Assembly: GCA_946481425.1 (NCBI GenBank)
Contig: CAMLNT010000030.1
Coordinates: 1-16,556 of the forward strand
Direction: 5' to 3'
Source: an uncultured Brevundimonas sp.
GTDB lineage: Bacteria > Pseudomonadota > Alphaproteobacteria > Caulobacterales > Caulobacteraceae
Length of the DNA stretch: 16,556 bases
Positions 1-8,724 of the stretch are shown here, piece by piece. The notes below the pieces were generated by a model. That model had not been told where the DNA came from. It ran no database searches and saw only the letters and a program-made list of their open reading frames with translations. Both the position numbers and the translations under genes were made by a program. Every line of letters starts with the position of its first letter. Within the stretch, counting starts at the first letter, position 1.

Positions 1-1501
<1,501 letters not shown>

Positions 1502-1548
1502 GATGCGCTCTCCGGGAAGCTGGGACGTGGATTGGAGGAGAACCGCGC

Positions 1549-1578
1549 ATAACACCAGCCGTTTCGACGAAGTGTAAA
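1549..1578 (-). promoter_or_regulatory. Candidate sigma-70-type promoter for glmS
   Basis: On the minus strand a TTTACA (-35-like, complement of 1573-1578) and a TGTTAT (-10-like, complement of 1549-1554) are separated by 18 bases. They lie about 50 bases upstream of the glmS ATG. The matches to the housekeeping consensus are 5/6 and 4/6. The position in the divergent glmS-glmM gap is right for a promoter, but this is only a consensus match by eye. Confidence 0.3.
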
Positions 1579-1587
1579 ACTCGGTTG

Positions 1588-1609
1588 CGCGAAGTTTCTC
1601 GACTTTGCG
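1588..1609 (+). other. Stem-loop upstream of glmM
   Basis: CGCGAAGT at 1588-1595 pairs with ACTTTGCG at 1602-1609 around a 6-base loop (8 pairs, one of them G-U in RNA). It ends 23 bases before the glmM ATG and lies just outside the ribosome-binding site. It has no T-run, so it is not a terminator. It could shape the glmM leader RNA. Confidence 0.35.
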
Positions 1610-1632
1610 GCGGTCAGAGGGTTGAAGGGGCC

Positions 1633-2982
1633 ATGACTGAACGCGCCTATTTCGGAACCGACGGCATTCGCGGCAAGGCCAACGCCCACCCCATGACCGC
1701 TGAGGTCGCCTTGAGGGTGGGTCTCGCGGCCGGCAAGCTGTTCATGTCACAGGACGACCGCCGCCACCTGGTAGTCATCGGCAAGGATACGCGCCTGTCC
1801 GGCTACATGATCGAGCCGGCCCTCGTCGCGGGCTTCGCATCCGTGGGTATGGACGTGCGGACCTTCGGTCCGGTGCCGACGCCGGGCGTGGCCATGATGA
1901 CCCGCTCCATGCGCGCCGACCTGGGCGTCATGATCTCGGCTTCGCACAACGACTACGCTGATAACGGCATCAAGCTTTTCGGGCCTGACGGCTACAAGCT
2001 ATCGGACGAGATCGAGCTCGAGATCGAACGCCTGATGCAGGAGGACCTGCAGAACGGCCTGGCGGATTCGCCCCAGCTCGGGCGCGTGAAGCGCATCGAC
2101 GACGCCCGGCATCGCTACGTCGAGATCGTCAAGGCGGTCTTCCCCAAGCGGCTCAGCCTGAAGGGTCTGCGCATCGCCGTGGATTGCGCCAATGGCGCGG
2201 CCTACCAGGTCGCCCCCACGGCCCTCTATGAACTCGGCGCCGAGGTCTTCGCCGTGGGCGTCGAACCCAACGGGCTCAATATCAATGCGGACTGCGGTTC
2301 GACCCATCCCGAGAACGTCTCGGCGGCCGTTCGCCGCCACGGGGCGCACATCGGTATCGCTCTCGATGGCGACGCCGACCGCGTGATCATCACCGACGAG
2401 AACGGGCGCGTGGTCGACGGCGATCAGATCATGGCCCTGATCGGCCTGGACTGGCGCCGCCGTGACCGCCTGACAGGCGGGGGCATCGTCGCCACAGTCA
2501 TGTCCAATCTCGGGCTTGAGCGCCGTCTGCAGGCCGAGGGCCTGACGCTGGAGCGCACCCGGGTCGGCGACCGTTACGTCATGGAGCGGATGAAGCAGGG
2601 CGGCTTCAACATCGGCGGCGAACAGTCCGGCCACATAATTCTCAAGGATCACGCGACAACCGGCGACGGCCTGATGGCCGCCCTGCAGGTGCTGGCGGTC
2701 CTGGCCGATTCCGGCCGGCCGATGAGCGAGCTGGCGCGCCAGTTCGAACCCGTGCCCCAGCTGCTCCAGAACGTGCGCCACAAGGGCGGCAAGCCCCTGA
2801 ACGACCCTGCCGTGAAGGCCGCCATGGCCGACGCTGAGGCGCGGTTGGGCGCGACGGGCCGCATCGTCGTGCGCGCATCCGGCACCGAGCCTCTGATCCG
2901 CGTCATGGCTGAGGGCGACGACGAGACGCTGGTGCGCCAGGTCGTCGCCGACATCAGCCAGGCCGTGAAGGCCGCCGGCTGA
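1633..2982 (+). CDS. glmM: Phosphoglucosamine mutase
   Basis: GlmM interconverts glucosamine-6-phosphate and glucosamine-1-phosphate, the step after GlmS in UDP-GlcNAc synthesis. The 449-residue length is typical. The four alpha-D-phosphohexomutase motifs are present: the phosphoserine loop ISASHN (residues 101-106, active Ser104), the metal loop DGDADR (245-250), the sugar-binding loop GEQSGH (329-334) and the phosphate-binding loop RASGTEP (414-420). GEQSGH rather than a mannomutase-type loop favours GlmM. I chose the ATG at 1633 because it gives the family N-terminus (FGTDGIRG near residue 7) and has a GAAGGGG ribosome site just before it; the open frame extends back to 1585 without support. 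The gene is divergent from glmS. Its stop codon is one base from the stop of the converging gene at 2984. Confidence 0.97.
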   Translation: MTERAYFGTDGIRGKANAHPMTAEVALRVGLAAGKLFMSQDDRRHLVVIGKDTRLSGYMIEPALVAGFASVGMDVRTFGPVPTPGVAMMTRSMRADLGVMISASHNDYADNGIKLFGPDGYKLSDEIELEIERLMQEDLQNGLADSPQLGRVKRIDDARHRYVEIVKAVFPKRLSLKGLRIAVDCANGAAYQVAPTALYELGAEVFAVGVEPNGLNINADCGSTHPENVSAAVRRHGAHIGIALDGDADRVIITDENGRVVDGDQIMALIGLDWRRRDRLTGGGIVATVMSNLGLERRLQAEGLTLERTRVGDRYVMERMKQGGFNIGGEQSGHIILKDHATTGDGLMAALQVLAVLADSGRPMSELARQFEPVPQLLQNVRHKGGKPLNDPAVKAAMADAEARLGATGRIVVRASGTEPLIRVMAEGDDETLVRQVVADISQAVKAAG

Positions 2983-2983
2983 C

Positions 2984-4438
2984 CTAGCGGGGCACGAGCG
3001 CCGTCAGGGCATCGATCCGGTAGCGGAGGTAAGAGCGCTCCGGTTCGGACAGTCCATCCGACGCATAGCCTTCCTCGAGCCGCAGAAGGTCATCGAGTTC
3101 GGTGCGCAGGCGTGTCGCCTCCGACCGGCTGATCCGGCCCGAGCGTTCGGCGCTGTCGATCCGGACCTGAAGCGTGCTGCGCTGGGATGCGACCGGCCAG
3201 TCCGACCCCGAGGGCGGCGGGTAGCCGCCGCCGGTCGAGCCGCCGGCGCGCACGGACAGGTCGGCGAAGCGGCGGTCCAGGTCCTGACGCTCCCAGTCCG
3301 AAAGCCCGTCGCGGCCGTAGTCGATCTCCTGGCGGAGCAGATCGTTCAGCTCGGTGCGCAGGCGCTCGGCCTGATTACGGCTCAGCCGGCCATTGCGGCG
3401 CCCCTCGTCGATGGCCCGCTCCAGCTCGCCGGCCCGCGACGAGATCGGGATCCAGCCTCCCGTCCCGGCGTCGGACCCCGTCCGCAGGAGGAGGTCGTCG
3501 TAACGGCTGTCGAGAGACTGGCGCTCGTAACGGTCCAGGCCGTCGCGGCGATACTCCGTCTCCTGACGGATCAGGGCTTCGAAGTCGCCCCGCAGCCAGT
3601 TGGCCTCGTTACGGGTCAGGCGACCGGCGCGTATCCCGATGTCCAGCGCCCGTTCGAAATCCTGCCGCCGCTCCGAAATGGAGCGCCAGTCGCCGCCGCC
3701 CCAGCCATCGTCGTCACGGCGCTCGATCCGGATGCGCGCCGCCAGCTGGTCGAACCGCCGGTCGAGGTCGATCCGCTCGCTCGTGCTCAACCCGCCACGG
3801 CCATAGTCCCGCTCGAGGTCGACCAGGCGGCGGAACTCGGTACGCAGGCTCTCGACCTCGCGGTCGGTCAGGCGGCCCTGCCGGCGGCCCGTGTCGATGC
3901 GGCGTTCGAACCAGTCGCTCCGGTCGATGATCGGCACCCACTGGCGGTCGCGGCCATAGCCCCAGCCGTATTGGCCATACCGCGGGTCGTAACGGGGATC
4001 GCCGTAGCCGCTCTGCCCGTAGGACGGATAGCGATAGCCGTCCTGATACAGGTCTCCGCCCGACGGAACACCCAGCACCTGGCCCAGAATGGCCCCGGCG
4101 ATCGCCTCCACGATGCTCTGGCCGCCGCCCACGCCGCCGGACTCGGGCGGATAGTAGGGTCCCTCGGACGCGGTCGAGCCCCTGCAAGAGAGGACGCCGT
4201 TGCGGTTCGAGATATCGCCCCGGCAATCGACGTATCGGATAGAACTCCAGCGGCGGCCGCCGTCGTCCGTGCGGCAATAGCCGGACAGCCAGCCGCCACT
4301 TGAGCTCTCGACCGAGCAACTGGCGGCATAGCTGCCGAGTGGGGCGCTTTGCGCAGAGGCGGGGCTGGGCAGGGCGCTGAGCGCCCCGGCGGAGAGGCCT
4401 GCGGCGGCGAATACGAGCAGGCGCGAACGGACGATCAT
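2984..4438 (-). CDS. Secreted CVNH-like protein with four tandem helical repeats
   Basis: I do not recognise a named gene. The 484-residue product starts with a Sec signal peptide (likely cut after ASA, residue 29). Residues 35-86 resemble one half of a cyanovirin-N homology (CVNH) domain: GSY, a Cys pair framing a beta unit, CRT-DG, then GDISNRNG-LSC. The family is known for sugar-binding members. A Gly/Ala hydrophobic stretch (about 107-124) and a Tyr/Gly-rich linker (about 131-166) follow. Four repeats of about 70 residues end the protein (166-236, 251-319, 329-397, 414-483), each with G-R-L/I-[ST]-R-E-A, LR-E-L, a DGL-like turn and ER-LD-R. A periplasmic or surface role in glycan binding or envelope scaffolding is inference. 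The start has a GGGAG ribosome site 9-10 bases upstream. It lies 47 bases downstream of the FAD-protein gene on the same strand, so co-transcription is possible. Confidence 0.85.
   Translation of the reverse strand: MIVRSRLLVFAAAGLSAGALSALPSPASAQSAPLGSYAASCSVESSSGGWLSGYCRTDDGGRRWSSIRYVDCRGDISNRNGVLSCRGSTASEGPYYPPESGGVGGGQSIVEAIAGAILGQVLGVPSGGDLYQDGYRYPSYGQSGYGDPRYDPRYGQYGWGYGRDRQWVPIIDRSDWFERRIDTGRRQGRLTDREVESLRTEFRRLVDLERDYGRGGLSTSERIDLDRRFDQLAARIRIERRDDDGWGGGDWRSISERRQDFERALDIGIRAGRLTRNEANWLRGDFEALIRQETEYRRDGLDRYERQSLDSRYDDLLLRTGSDAGTGGWIPISSRAGELERAIDEGRRNGRLSRNQAERLRTELNDLLRQEIDYGRDGLSDWERQDLDRRFADLSVRAGGSTGGGYPPPSGSDWPVASQRSTLQVRIDSAERSGRISRSEATRLRTELDDLLRLEEGYASDGLSEPERSYLRYRIDALTALVPR
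2990..3943 (-). repeat. Four tandem protein repeats within the CVNH-like gene
   Basis: The repeats occupy roughly 3731-3943, 3482-3688, 3248-3454 and 2990-3199. The conserved G-R-[LI]-[ST] turn recurs at residues 189, 273, 351 and 435, a spacing of 84, 78 and 84 residues. Each unit looks like a pair of charged helices joined by a Y-x-x-D/G-GL turn. The units are clearly homologous but diverged at DNA level, so they are old duplications. Confidence 0.8.
4181..4336 (-). other. CVNH-like half-domain
   Basis: Residues 35-86 of the repeat protein carry the spacing of conserved Cys, Asp, Asn and Gly residues seen in one repeat of cyanovirin-N homology domains, including CRT-DG and DISN-NG-L-C. Classical CVNH domains contain two such repeats; I see only one. 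The assignment is by eye from motif recall. Confidence 0.6.
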
Positions 4439-4485
4439 GAAACGACTCCCAAATCCCCTGTGGCGGGAAGAACGGAGGTCGCTTG

Positions 4486-5778
4486 TTAAGGTTGCGGGAC
4501 GAGCCGCCCGGCCAGATCCAGCGCCCGCTGACGGATGTCCGGTACGGCGATGATTTCCCAGAAGGCGGCCCGGCTGGGCGGGCCCAGCACCGTGATCCGG
4601 TCCGACGGCGTGCCGTCAGAGGACAGCAGGCGTCCGTCGCCATCCACATCGAGGCCGAGATGGAGCGGGTCAGGCCGGGCCTGGCCGGTGGCCAGCAGCT
4701 GACGGGTCAGGGCGTCATCGGCGCGGGCGGGGTCGACGCCGGGGCCGGTGCAGTCGATGAGGGCGCGGGCCTGGATGGTTTGGGTGACCGCCTCGCCACG
4801 GGGGCGCCAGGCGACGAGCACACCGCCAGGCGCAGGATCGATCCGGTCCAGGCGACCCGCCCGGACCTGAAGGCGCCCCGCCGCGATCAGGGCCTCGATG
4901 CGGCGGGCGACGTCAGTGGCGACGCGGTGCCTGTGCACGTCCCACCAGGGTCTGAGGTGGCGCAGGAAGCGGCTCCGCTCGGACGGTGACAGGGCGGCCC
5001 AGAGGTCGGCGTTGCCGGCGCGGAGCTCGTCCATGGCCACGCCCCAGCCGATCTCGGCGGCGCGAGCGCGAAAAGCCCTCACCCGGCGTGAGAGAGGCGC
5101 TTCGGGCGACTGGCGATCCGCCGGATGGGCCTGCACCGCATCATGGGGCCGGGGCAGCAGGCCGCGACGTGAAATGGCGGTCGCCCGGCCGGTCCAGCCG
5201 CGATCCTCCAGTTCGAGCACCACATCGATCATCGTCAGGCCCGACCCGAGGATGACCACATCGTCGTTCGACTCTATGGCATCGAGCGCATCGGACGCCC
5301 AGGGGTCATTGACCACGCCGGGCCGCGCGCCGGCGCTCCGGGGCACCGGATTCCCCGTCGCCAGAACGATCTGGTCGGCGTGAACGCTTCGACCGTCGGC
5401 CAGCCGCACGCCCTCGTCCGTGATGGCGGTGACCTCGTCGTTGATCCTGTCGATGCTAGCTGAGCCGTTGCGTTCCGCCTGGTCCAGGAGGTCCTGAACG
5501 TACAGCCCGTAGACCCGGCGCGGCGCGAAGGCGTTGGGGTCGGCGTCCCAGTGGCCGGTCCGCCCGAGCCAGTCGATGAAGTGATCCGGCTCCTCCGCGA
5601 TCGCGCTCATCCGGCCGGAGCGGACGTTCAGCCGATGGCTGTCGTTGGTGGTCGAATAAGCCAGCCCCAGCCCGAAAACACCCGACCGCTCGATCAGGAC
5701 GCAGTCGCGGCCGCGCGCGGCCAGCAGGGCCGCCAGCAGGCTCCCCGACAGCCCCGCCCCGACGATCGCGACGGTCAC
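4486..5778 (-). CDS. FAD/NAD(P)-binding protein, COG4529/YdhS-like
   Basis: This 430-residue flavoprotein belongs to the poorly characterised FAD/NAD(P)-binding family typified by E. coli YdhS (COG4529); its substrate is unknown. The N-terminal dinucleotide fold shows VGAGLSG (residues 6-12). It is followed by the family signature YSTTN-HRLNVRSGRMSA (41-59) and RRVYGLYV (87-94). A second nucleotide motif, LGSGLTMID (177-185), sits mid-protein. The start is a GTG at 5776-5778, four bases after the stop of the manB-like gene, with an AGGAA ribosome site inside that gene's end; translation of the two is probably coupled. The linkage suggests a redox step connected with sugar or envelope metabolism, but that is inference. 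No transmembrane segment is evident, so it is likely cytoplasmic. Confidence 0.88.
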   Translation of the reverse strand: MTVAIVGAGLSGSLLAALLAARGRDCVLIERSGVFGLGLAYSTTNDSHRLNVRSGRMSAIAEEPDHFIDWLGRTGHWDADPNAFAPRRVYGLYVQDLLDQAERNGSASIDRINDEVTAITDEGVRLADGRSVHADQIVLATGNPVPRSAGARPGVVNDPWASDALDAIESNDDVVILGSGLTMIDVVLELEDRGWTGRATAISRRGLLPRPHDAVQAHPADRQSPEAPLSRRVRAFRARAAEIGWGVAMDELRAGNADLWAALSPSERSRFLRHLRPWWDVHRHRVATDVARRIEALIAAGRLQVRAGRLDRIDPAPGGVLVAWRPRGEAVTQTIQARALIDCTGPGVDPARADDALTRQLLATGQARPDPLHLGLDVDGDGRLLSSDGTPSDRITVLGPPSRAAFWEIIAVPDIRQRALDLAGRLVPQP

Positions 5779-5782
5779 GCGG

Positions 5783-7285
5783 TCAGATTTCCTGGTTGTA
5801 GGCCCCGACCTCGGGGTGACGGGCCAGCCGCGGCTTCACCTCTTCATGGAACAGGGCGCGCATGTCGTCGGCGGACCGCATGCTCTCGACCACCACGACC
5901 AGTTCCGGCTTGTTGGAGGACGCGCGGACCAGGACCCACGAGCCGTCCTCCAGATGCACGCGGGCGCCGTTGACGGTGATGACCTCGACGATCCTGCGGC
6001 CCAGGATCGAGCCGCCCTCGGCCCCGAGTTTCTCGTATTCGGCCACGACGCGGGCTAGGACCTCGTACTTGATCTCGTCATCGCAGTGCGGGGACATCGT
6101 CGCCGAGGTGAAGGCCGGCGGCAGGGCCTGACGGAGCTCGCTCAGTTTCTTGCCGGGGTTCCGGTCCAGCATCTGCAGGATGGCGGCGGCGGCGACGATG
6201 CCGTCGTCATAGCCGCGGCCGATCGGGGCGTTGAAGAAGAAGTGGCCCGACTTCTCGAAGCCGGCTAGCGCCTTCAGCTCCGACGTCTTGCGCTTGATGT
6301 AGGAGTGGCCGGTCTTCCAGTAGACCGTCTCGGCGCCGTTGGCCTTCAGGACCTCGTCGGTCTTGTAGAGGCCGGTCGACTTCACATCGACGACGAAGGT
6401 GGCGTTCGGGTGCAGGGCCGAGAGGTCGCGGGCCAGCATCAGACCGATCTTGTCGGCGTAGATTTCCTCGCCTGTGTCATCGACCACGCCGCAGCGGTCG
6501 CCGTCGCCGTCGAAGCCGAGGCAGACGTCCGCGCCCTGCTCGCGCACCGCGGCCGCCATGGCCTTGAGCATGTGATGGTCTTCGGGGTTTGGATTGTATT
6601 TGGGGAAGGTCCAGTCGAGGTCGCAGTCCATCTCGATCACCTCGGCGCCCATGGCCCTGAGCGCGTCAGGAGCGAAGGCGCCGGCGGTGCCGTTGCCGCA
6701 GGCGGCGATGACCTTGATCGGACGGCTGAGCTTCACGCCGGCCGAGACCTCGGCGATGTACTGGTCGCGGAAGTTTTCGATGCGGACCAGCTTGCCGCCG
6801 TCGCGCTCGACGCCCAAGCCGCCGAGAACGATCTCCTTCAGGCGGCCGATCTCGTCGGGGCCGAAGGTGAGGGGAGCCTGGGCGCCCATCTTCACGCCGG
6901 TCCAGCCGTTCTCGTTGTGGCTGGCGGTGACCATGGCCACGCACGGAGCCTCCAGCGCGAACTGGGCGAAATAGGCCATCGGCGACAGGCCCAGGCCGAT
7001 GTCCAGCACCTCGCACCCGGCCTGCATCAGGCCCAGTGTCAGGGCCTGTTTGACGTTGATCGAATAGGACCGGAAGTCGTGCCCGACCACGATGCGGGGC
7101 TTCACCCCGATCTCGTGGATGTAGGTCCCCAGCCCTAGCCCCAGAGCCTGGATGCCCAGCAGGTTGATTTCGTCGTTCAGCACCCAGCGGGCGTCGTATT
7201 CCCGGAAACCGGTGGGCTTCACCAGGGCGGTGTTTTCGAAGGCGGCGGTGTTGGGCTTGAGGCCCGGTTGCGGCTTGAGGGTCAT
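5783..7285 (-). CDS. manB: Phosphomannomutase/phosphoglucomutase
   Basis: A 500-residue alpha-D-phosphohexomutase of the AlgC/ManB type, interconverting hexose 6- and 1-phosphates (mannose and/or glucose) for nucleotide-sugar synthesis. All family motifs are present: phosphoserine loop TASHNENGWTG (120-130, active Ser122), metal loop DGDGDR (259-264), sugar loop FEKSGH (343-348) and phosphate loop RASSNKPE (454-461). It is a second, clearly different family member beside glmM; ASSNKPE instead of ASGTEP marks the mannomutase/glucomutase branch. The start is the ATG at 7283-7285. There is no convincing ribosome site; a TATACC (complement of 7293-7298) lies about 7 bases upstream, compatible with a leaderless mRNA. 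It heads a likely operon with the GTG-started flavoprotein gene. Substrate preference cannot be read from sequence. Confidence 0.93.
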   Translation of the reverse strand: MTLKPQPGLKPNTAAFENTALVKPTGFREYDARWVLNDEINLLGIQALGLGLGTYIHEIGVKPRIVVGHDFRSYSINVKQALTLGLMQAGCEVLDIGLGLSPMAYFAQFALEAPCVAMVTASHNENGWTGVKMGAQAPLTFGPDEIGRLKEIVLGGLGVERDGGKLVRIENFRDQYIAEVSAGVKLSRPIKVIAACGNGTAGAFAPDALRAMGAEVIEMDCDLDWTFPKYNPNPEDHHMLKAMAAAVREQGADVCLGFDGDGDRCGVVDDTGEEIYADKIGLMLARDLSALHPNATFVVDVKSTGLYKTDEVLKANGAETVYWKTGHSYIKRKTSELKALAGFEKSGHFFFNAPIGRGYDDGIVAAAAILQMLDRNPGKKLSELRQALPPAFTSATMSPHCDDEIKYEVLARVVAEYEKLGAEGGSILGRRIVEVITVNGARVHLEDGSWVLVRASSNKPELVVVVESMRSADDMRALFHEEVKPRLARHPEVGAYNQEI

Positions 7286-7380
7286 GGGCGCGGGTATAGA
7301 GGTCCCGACGACAGGTGGCGAGTGGGGACCGCCGCACGGCTCCGCTTGGTCCTTGAGGCTTCAGACCCCATGATCTGGAC

Positions 7381-7767
7381 ATGCGCGTCCTCCCGCTCAT
7401 TGCCCTGAGCAGCTCCCTGTTCGTCAGCGCCGCCGAGGCCCAGGTCCAGCCTTGGCACACCCGGCCCGACGATCCGGCCTGGCAGGCCGAGCGTCTGCGG
7501 CTCGAGCGTGAACGCTGGCGCACCGGGCTGGAACTCCGCGACCTGCAGGCCGAGGCCGACCAGCGCCGGACGGAATCCGTGATCTCGGGCATCCGCGCCC
7601 AGCGTGGCCCGGCGATTGTCCCGCCATCGGCGGGGGCGATTTATCTCGGCCCGGTCGATCCCGACCTGGTCGATCCGAACCCCTTCGCCGCACGCGAGCG
7701 GCGCGAGACGCTGGACCGCGGCCTGTCGGGCCTGGACGCGTTTCTGGACCGCACCCGACCCGACTGA
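7381..7767 (+). CDS. Small secreted protein of unknown function
   Basis: I do not recognise this 128-residue protein. It has a Sec signal peptide of about 20 residues ending AEA, with Gln as the probable first mature residue. The mature protein is strongly charged, with a predicted long helix rich in Glu and Arg (about residues 34-75), then a Pro/Gly segment with VDPDLVDPNPF and a short C-terminal helix. This suggests a soluble periplasmic protein. It is divergent from manB and 67 bases upstream of the zinc metallopeptidase gene on the same strand. No good ribosome site precedes the ATG; CATGAT at 7369-7374 could be a -10 element of a leaderless transcript. Codon usage fits the neighbours, and a signal peptide in the right frame supports a real gene. 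Confidence 0.75.
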   Translation: MRVLPLIALSSSLFVSAAEAQVQPWHTRPDDPAWQAERLRLERERWRTGLELRDLQAEADQRRTESVISGIRAQRGPAIVPPSAGAIYLGPVDPDLVDPNPFAARERRETLDRGLSGLDAFLDRTRPD

Positions 7768-7834
7768 CGCAGCCGTTGCCGGCTTCGTGCGTTTCGGCCA
7801 AGGTTGATGGAACCGGGATCCTGGGAGGGATGCG

Positions 7835-8707
7835 ATGCGGTGGCAGGGCGGACGGCGTGGCGGCGGCATTGATGACCGTCGTGGCATGGGCGCAGGCGGC
7901 ATCGCCGGCGGTGGCCTGGGCGTGATGGTGCTGGCCGCCATCGGTTATTTCGTCTTCGGGATCGACCCGAACCTGACGACCCAGGTCGCGTCGGGCCTCG
8001 GCATGGGTCAGGGATCCAGCGCCCAGGGCGAGATCGGCTCGCCCGAGGACCCGGCCGGTCAGTTCGTCGAGGTCATACTGACCAACACCACCGACGTCTG
8101 GTCGCAGCTTCGCCAGGGCTACGAAGAACCGCGCACCGTGATCTACGAGGGCGGCACCGGTACGGCCTGCGGCATGGGCCAGGCGGCGATGGGGCCCTTC
8201 TATTGTCCGCTGGACCGTCAGGTCTATCTGGACCTCAGCTTCTGGAACACCATGTCCCAGCAGCTTGGGGCGTCGGGCGACTTCGCCCAGGCGTATGTCA
8301 TCGCCCACGAGGTCGGCCACCACGTCCAGACGCTGGACGGAACCTCCGATCGTGTACGCCAGGCGCAGGCCCAGTCCTCCCAGGCCGAGGGCAACCGCTG
8401 GCAGGTCGCCATGGAGCTCCAGGCGGACTGCTACGCCGGTGTCTGGGCCGCCCACGCCTCCGAGGTGTCCGGCGGCCAGGTCGCGCTGGAACAGGGTGAC
8501 ATCGAGGAGGGCCTGAACGCCGCCTCGCGTATCGGCGACGACGTCCTGTCGGGTGGCCGCGCCAGCCCGGACAGCTTCACCCATGGCACGGGCGAACAGC
8601 GCGTCGAGTGGCTGCGCCGGGGCTACCAGTCCGGCGATCCCGCCCAGTGCGATACCTTCCCGTCGATCACGGGAAGCGGCGGCGGCGGCTCGTCCTACGG
8701 CAAGTAA
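7835..8707 (+). CDS. ypfJ: Membrane-anchored neutral zinc metallopeptidase (YpfJ family)
   Basis: A 290-residue member of the putative neutral zinc metallopeptidase family (YpfJ-like). The N-terminus MRWQGGRRGGG-DDRRG is a family hallmark and is followed by one membrane anchor (about 25-43), placing the catalytic domain in the periplasm. The zinc motif HEVGHH is at 158-163, with Glu159 as catalytic base. The downstream ELQADCYAGVWA (194-205) supplies a probable third ligand, Glu194. The conserved THGTGEQR (249-256) is present, and four cysteines are spread over the periplasmic part. A GGGAGG ribosome site (7823-7828) supports this start. The stop is only 17 bases before ybgC, so it may be transcribed with the tol cluster. 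The physiological substrate of this family is not established as far as I know. Confidence 0.9.
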   Translation: MRWQGGRRGGGIDDRRGMGAGGIAGGGLGVMVLAAIGYFVFGIDPNLTTQVASGLGMGQGSSAQGEIGSPEDPAGQFVEVILTNTTDVWSQLRQGYEEPRTVIYEGGTGTACGMGQAAMGPFYCPLDRQVYLDLSFWNTMSQQLGASGDFAQAYVIAHEVGHHVQTLDGTSDRVRQAQAQSSQAEGNRWQVAMELQADCYAGVWAAHASEVSGGQVALEQGDIEEGLNAASRIGDDVLSGGRASPDSFTHGTGEQRVEWLRRGYQSGDPAQCDTFPSITGSGGGGSSYGK

Positions 8708-8724
8708 GGCGCTATCTGAGGGGC

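Noticed and set aside
1502..1632. glmS ribozyme or riboswitch before glmS
   Set aside because: The glmS ribozyme is known from Gram-positive bacteria; the gap is short and I see no matching core.
1999..2781. 260-codon minus-strand frame opposite glmM
   Set aside because: Shadow of glmM; low-complexity His/Asp/Ala-rich translation, no signals.
3187..3930. 247-codon plus-strand frame opposite the repeat protein
   Set aside because: The Arg/Ser/Pro-rich translation mirrors the repeats on the other strand; the minus frame has a signal peptide and ordered domains.
6305..7138. 277-codon plus-strand frame opposite manB
   Set aside because: Antisense shadow of a gene with all four mutase motifs.
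7771..7784. AGCCG-TTGC-CGGCT hairpin after the small secreted gene
   Set aside because: Only five pairs and no T-run; frequent by chance at this GC content.
7424..8584. 386-codon minus-strand frame opposite the small secreted protein and metallopeptidase
   Set aside because: The plus-strand frames carry a signal peptide and a HEVGHH motif; the minus frame has no domain.
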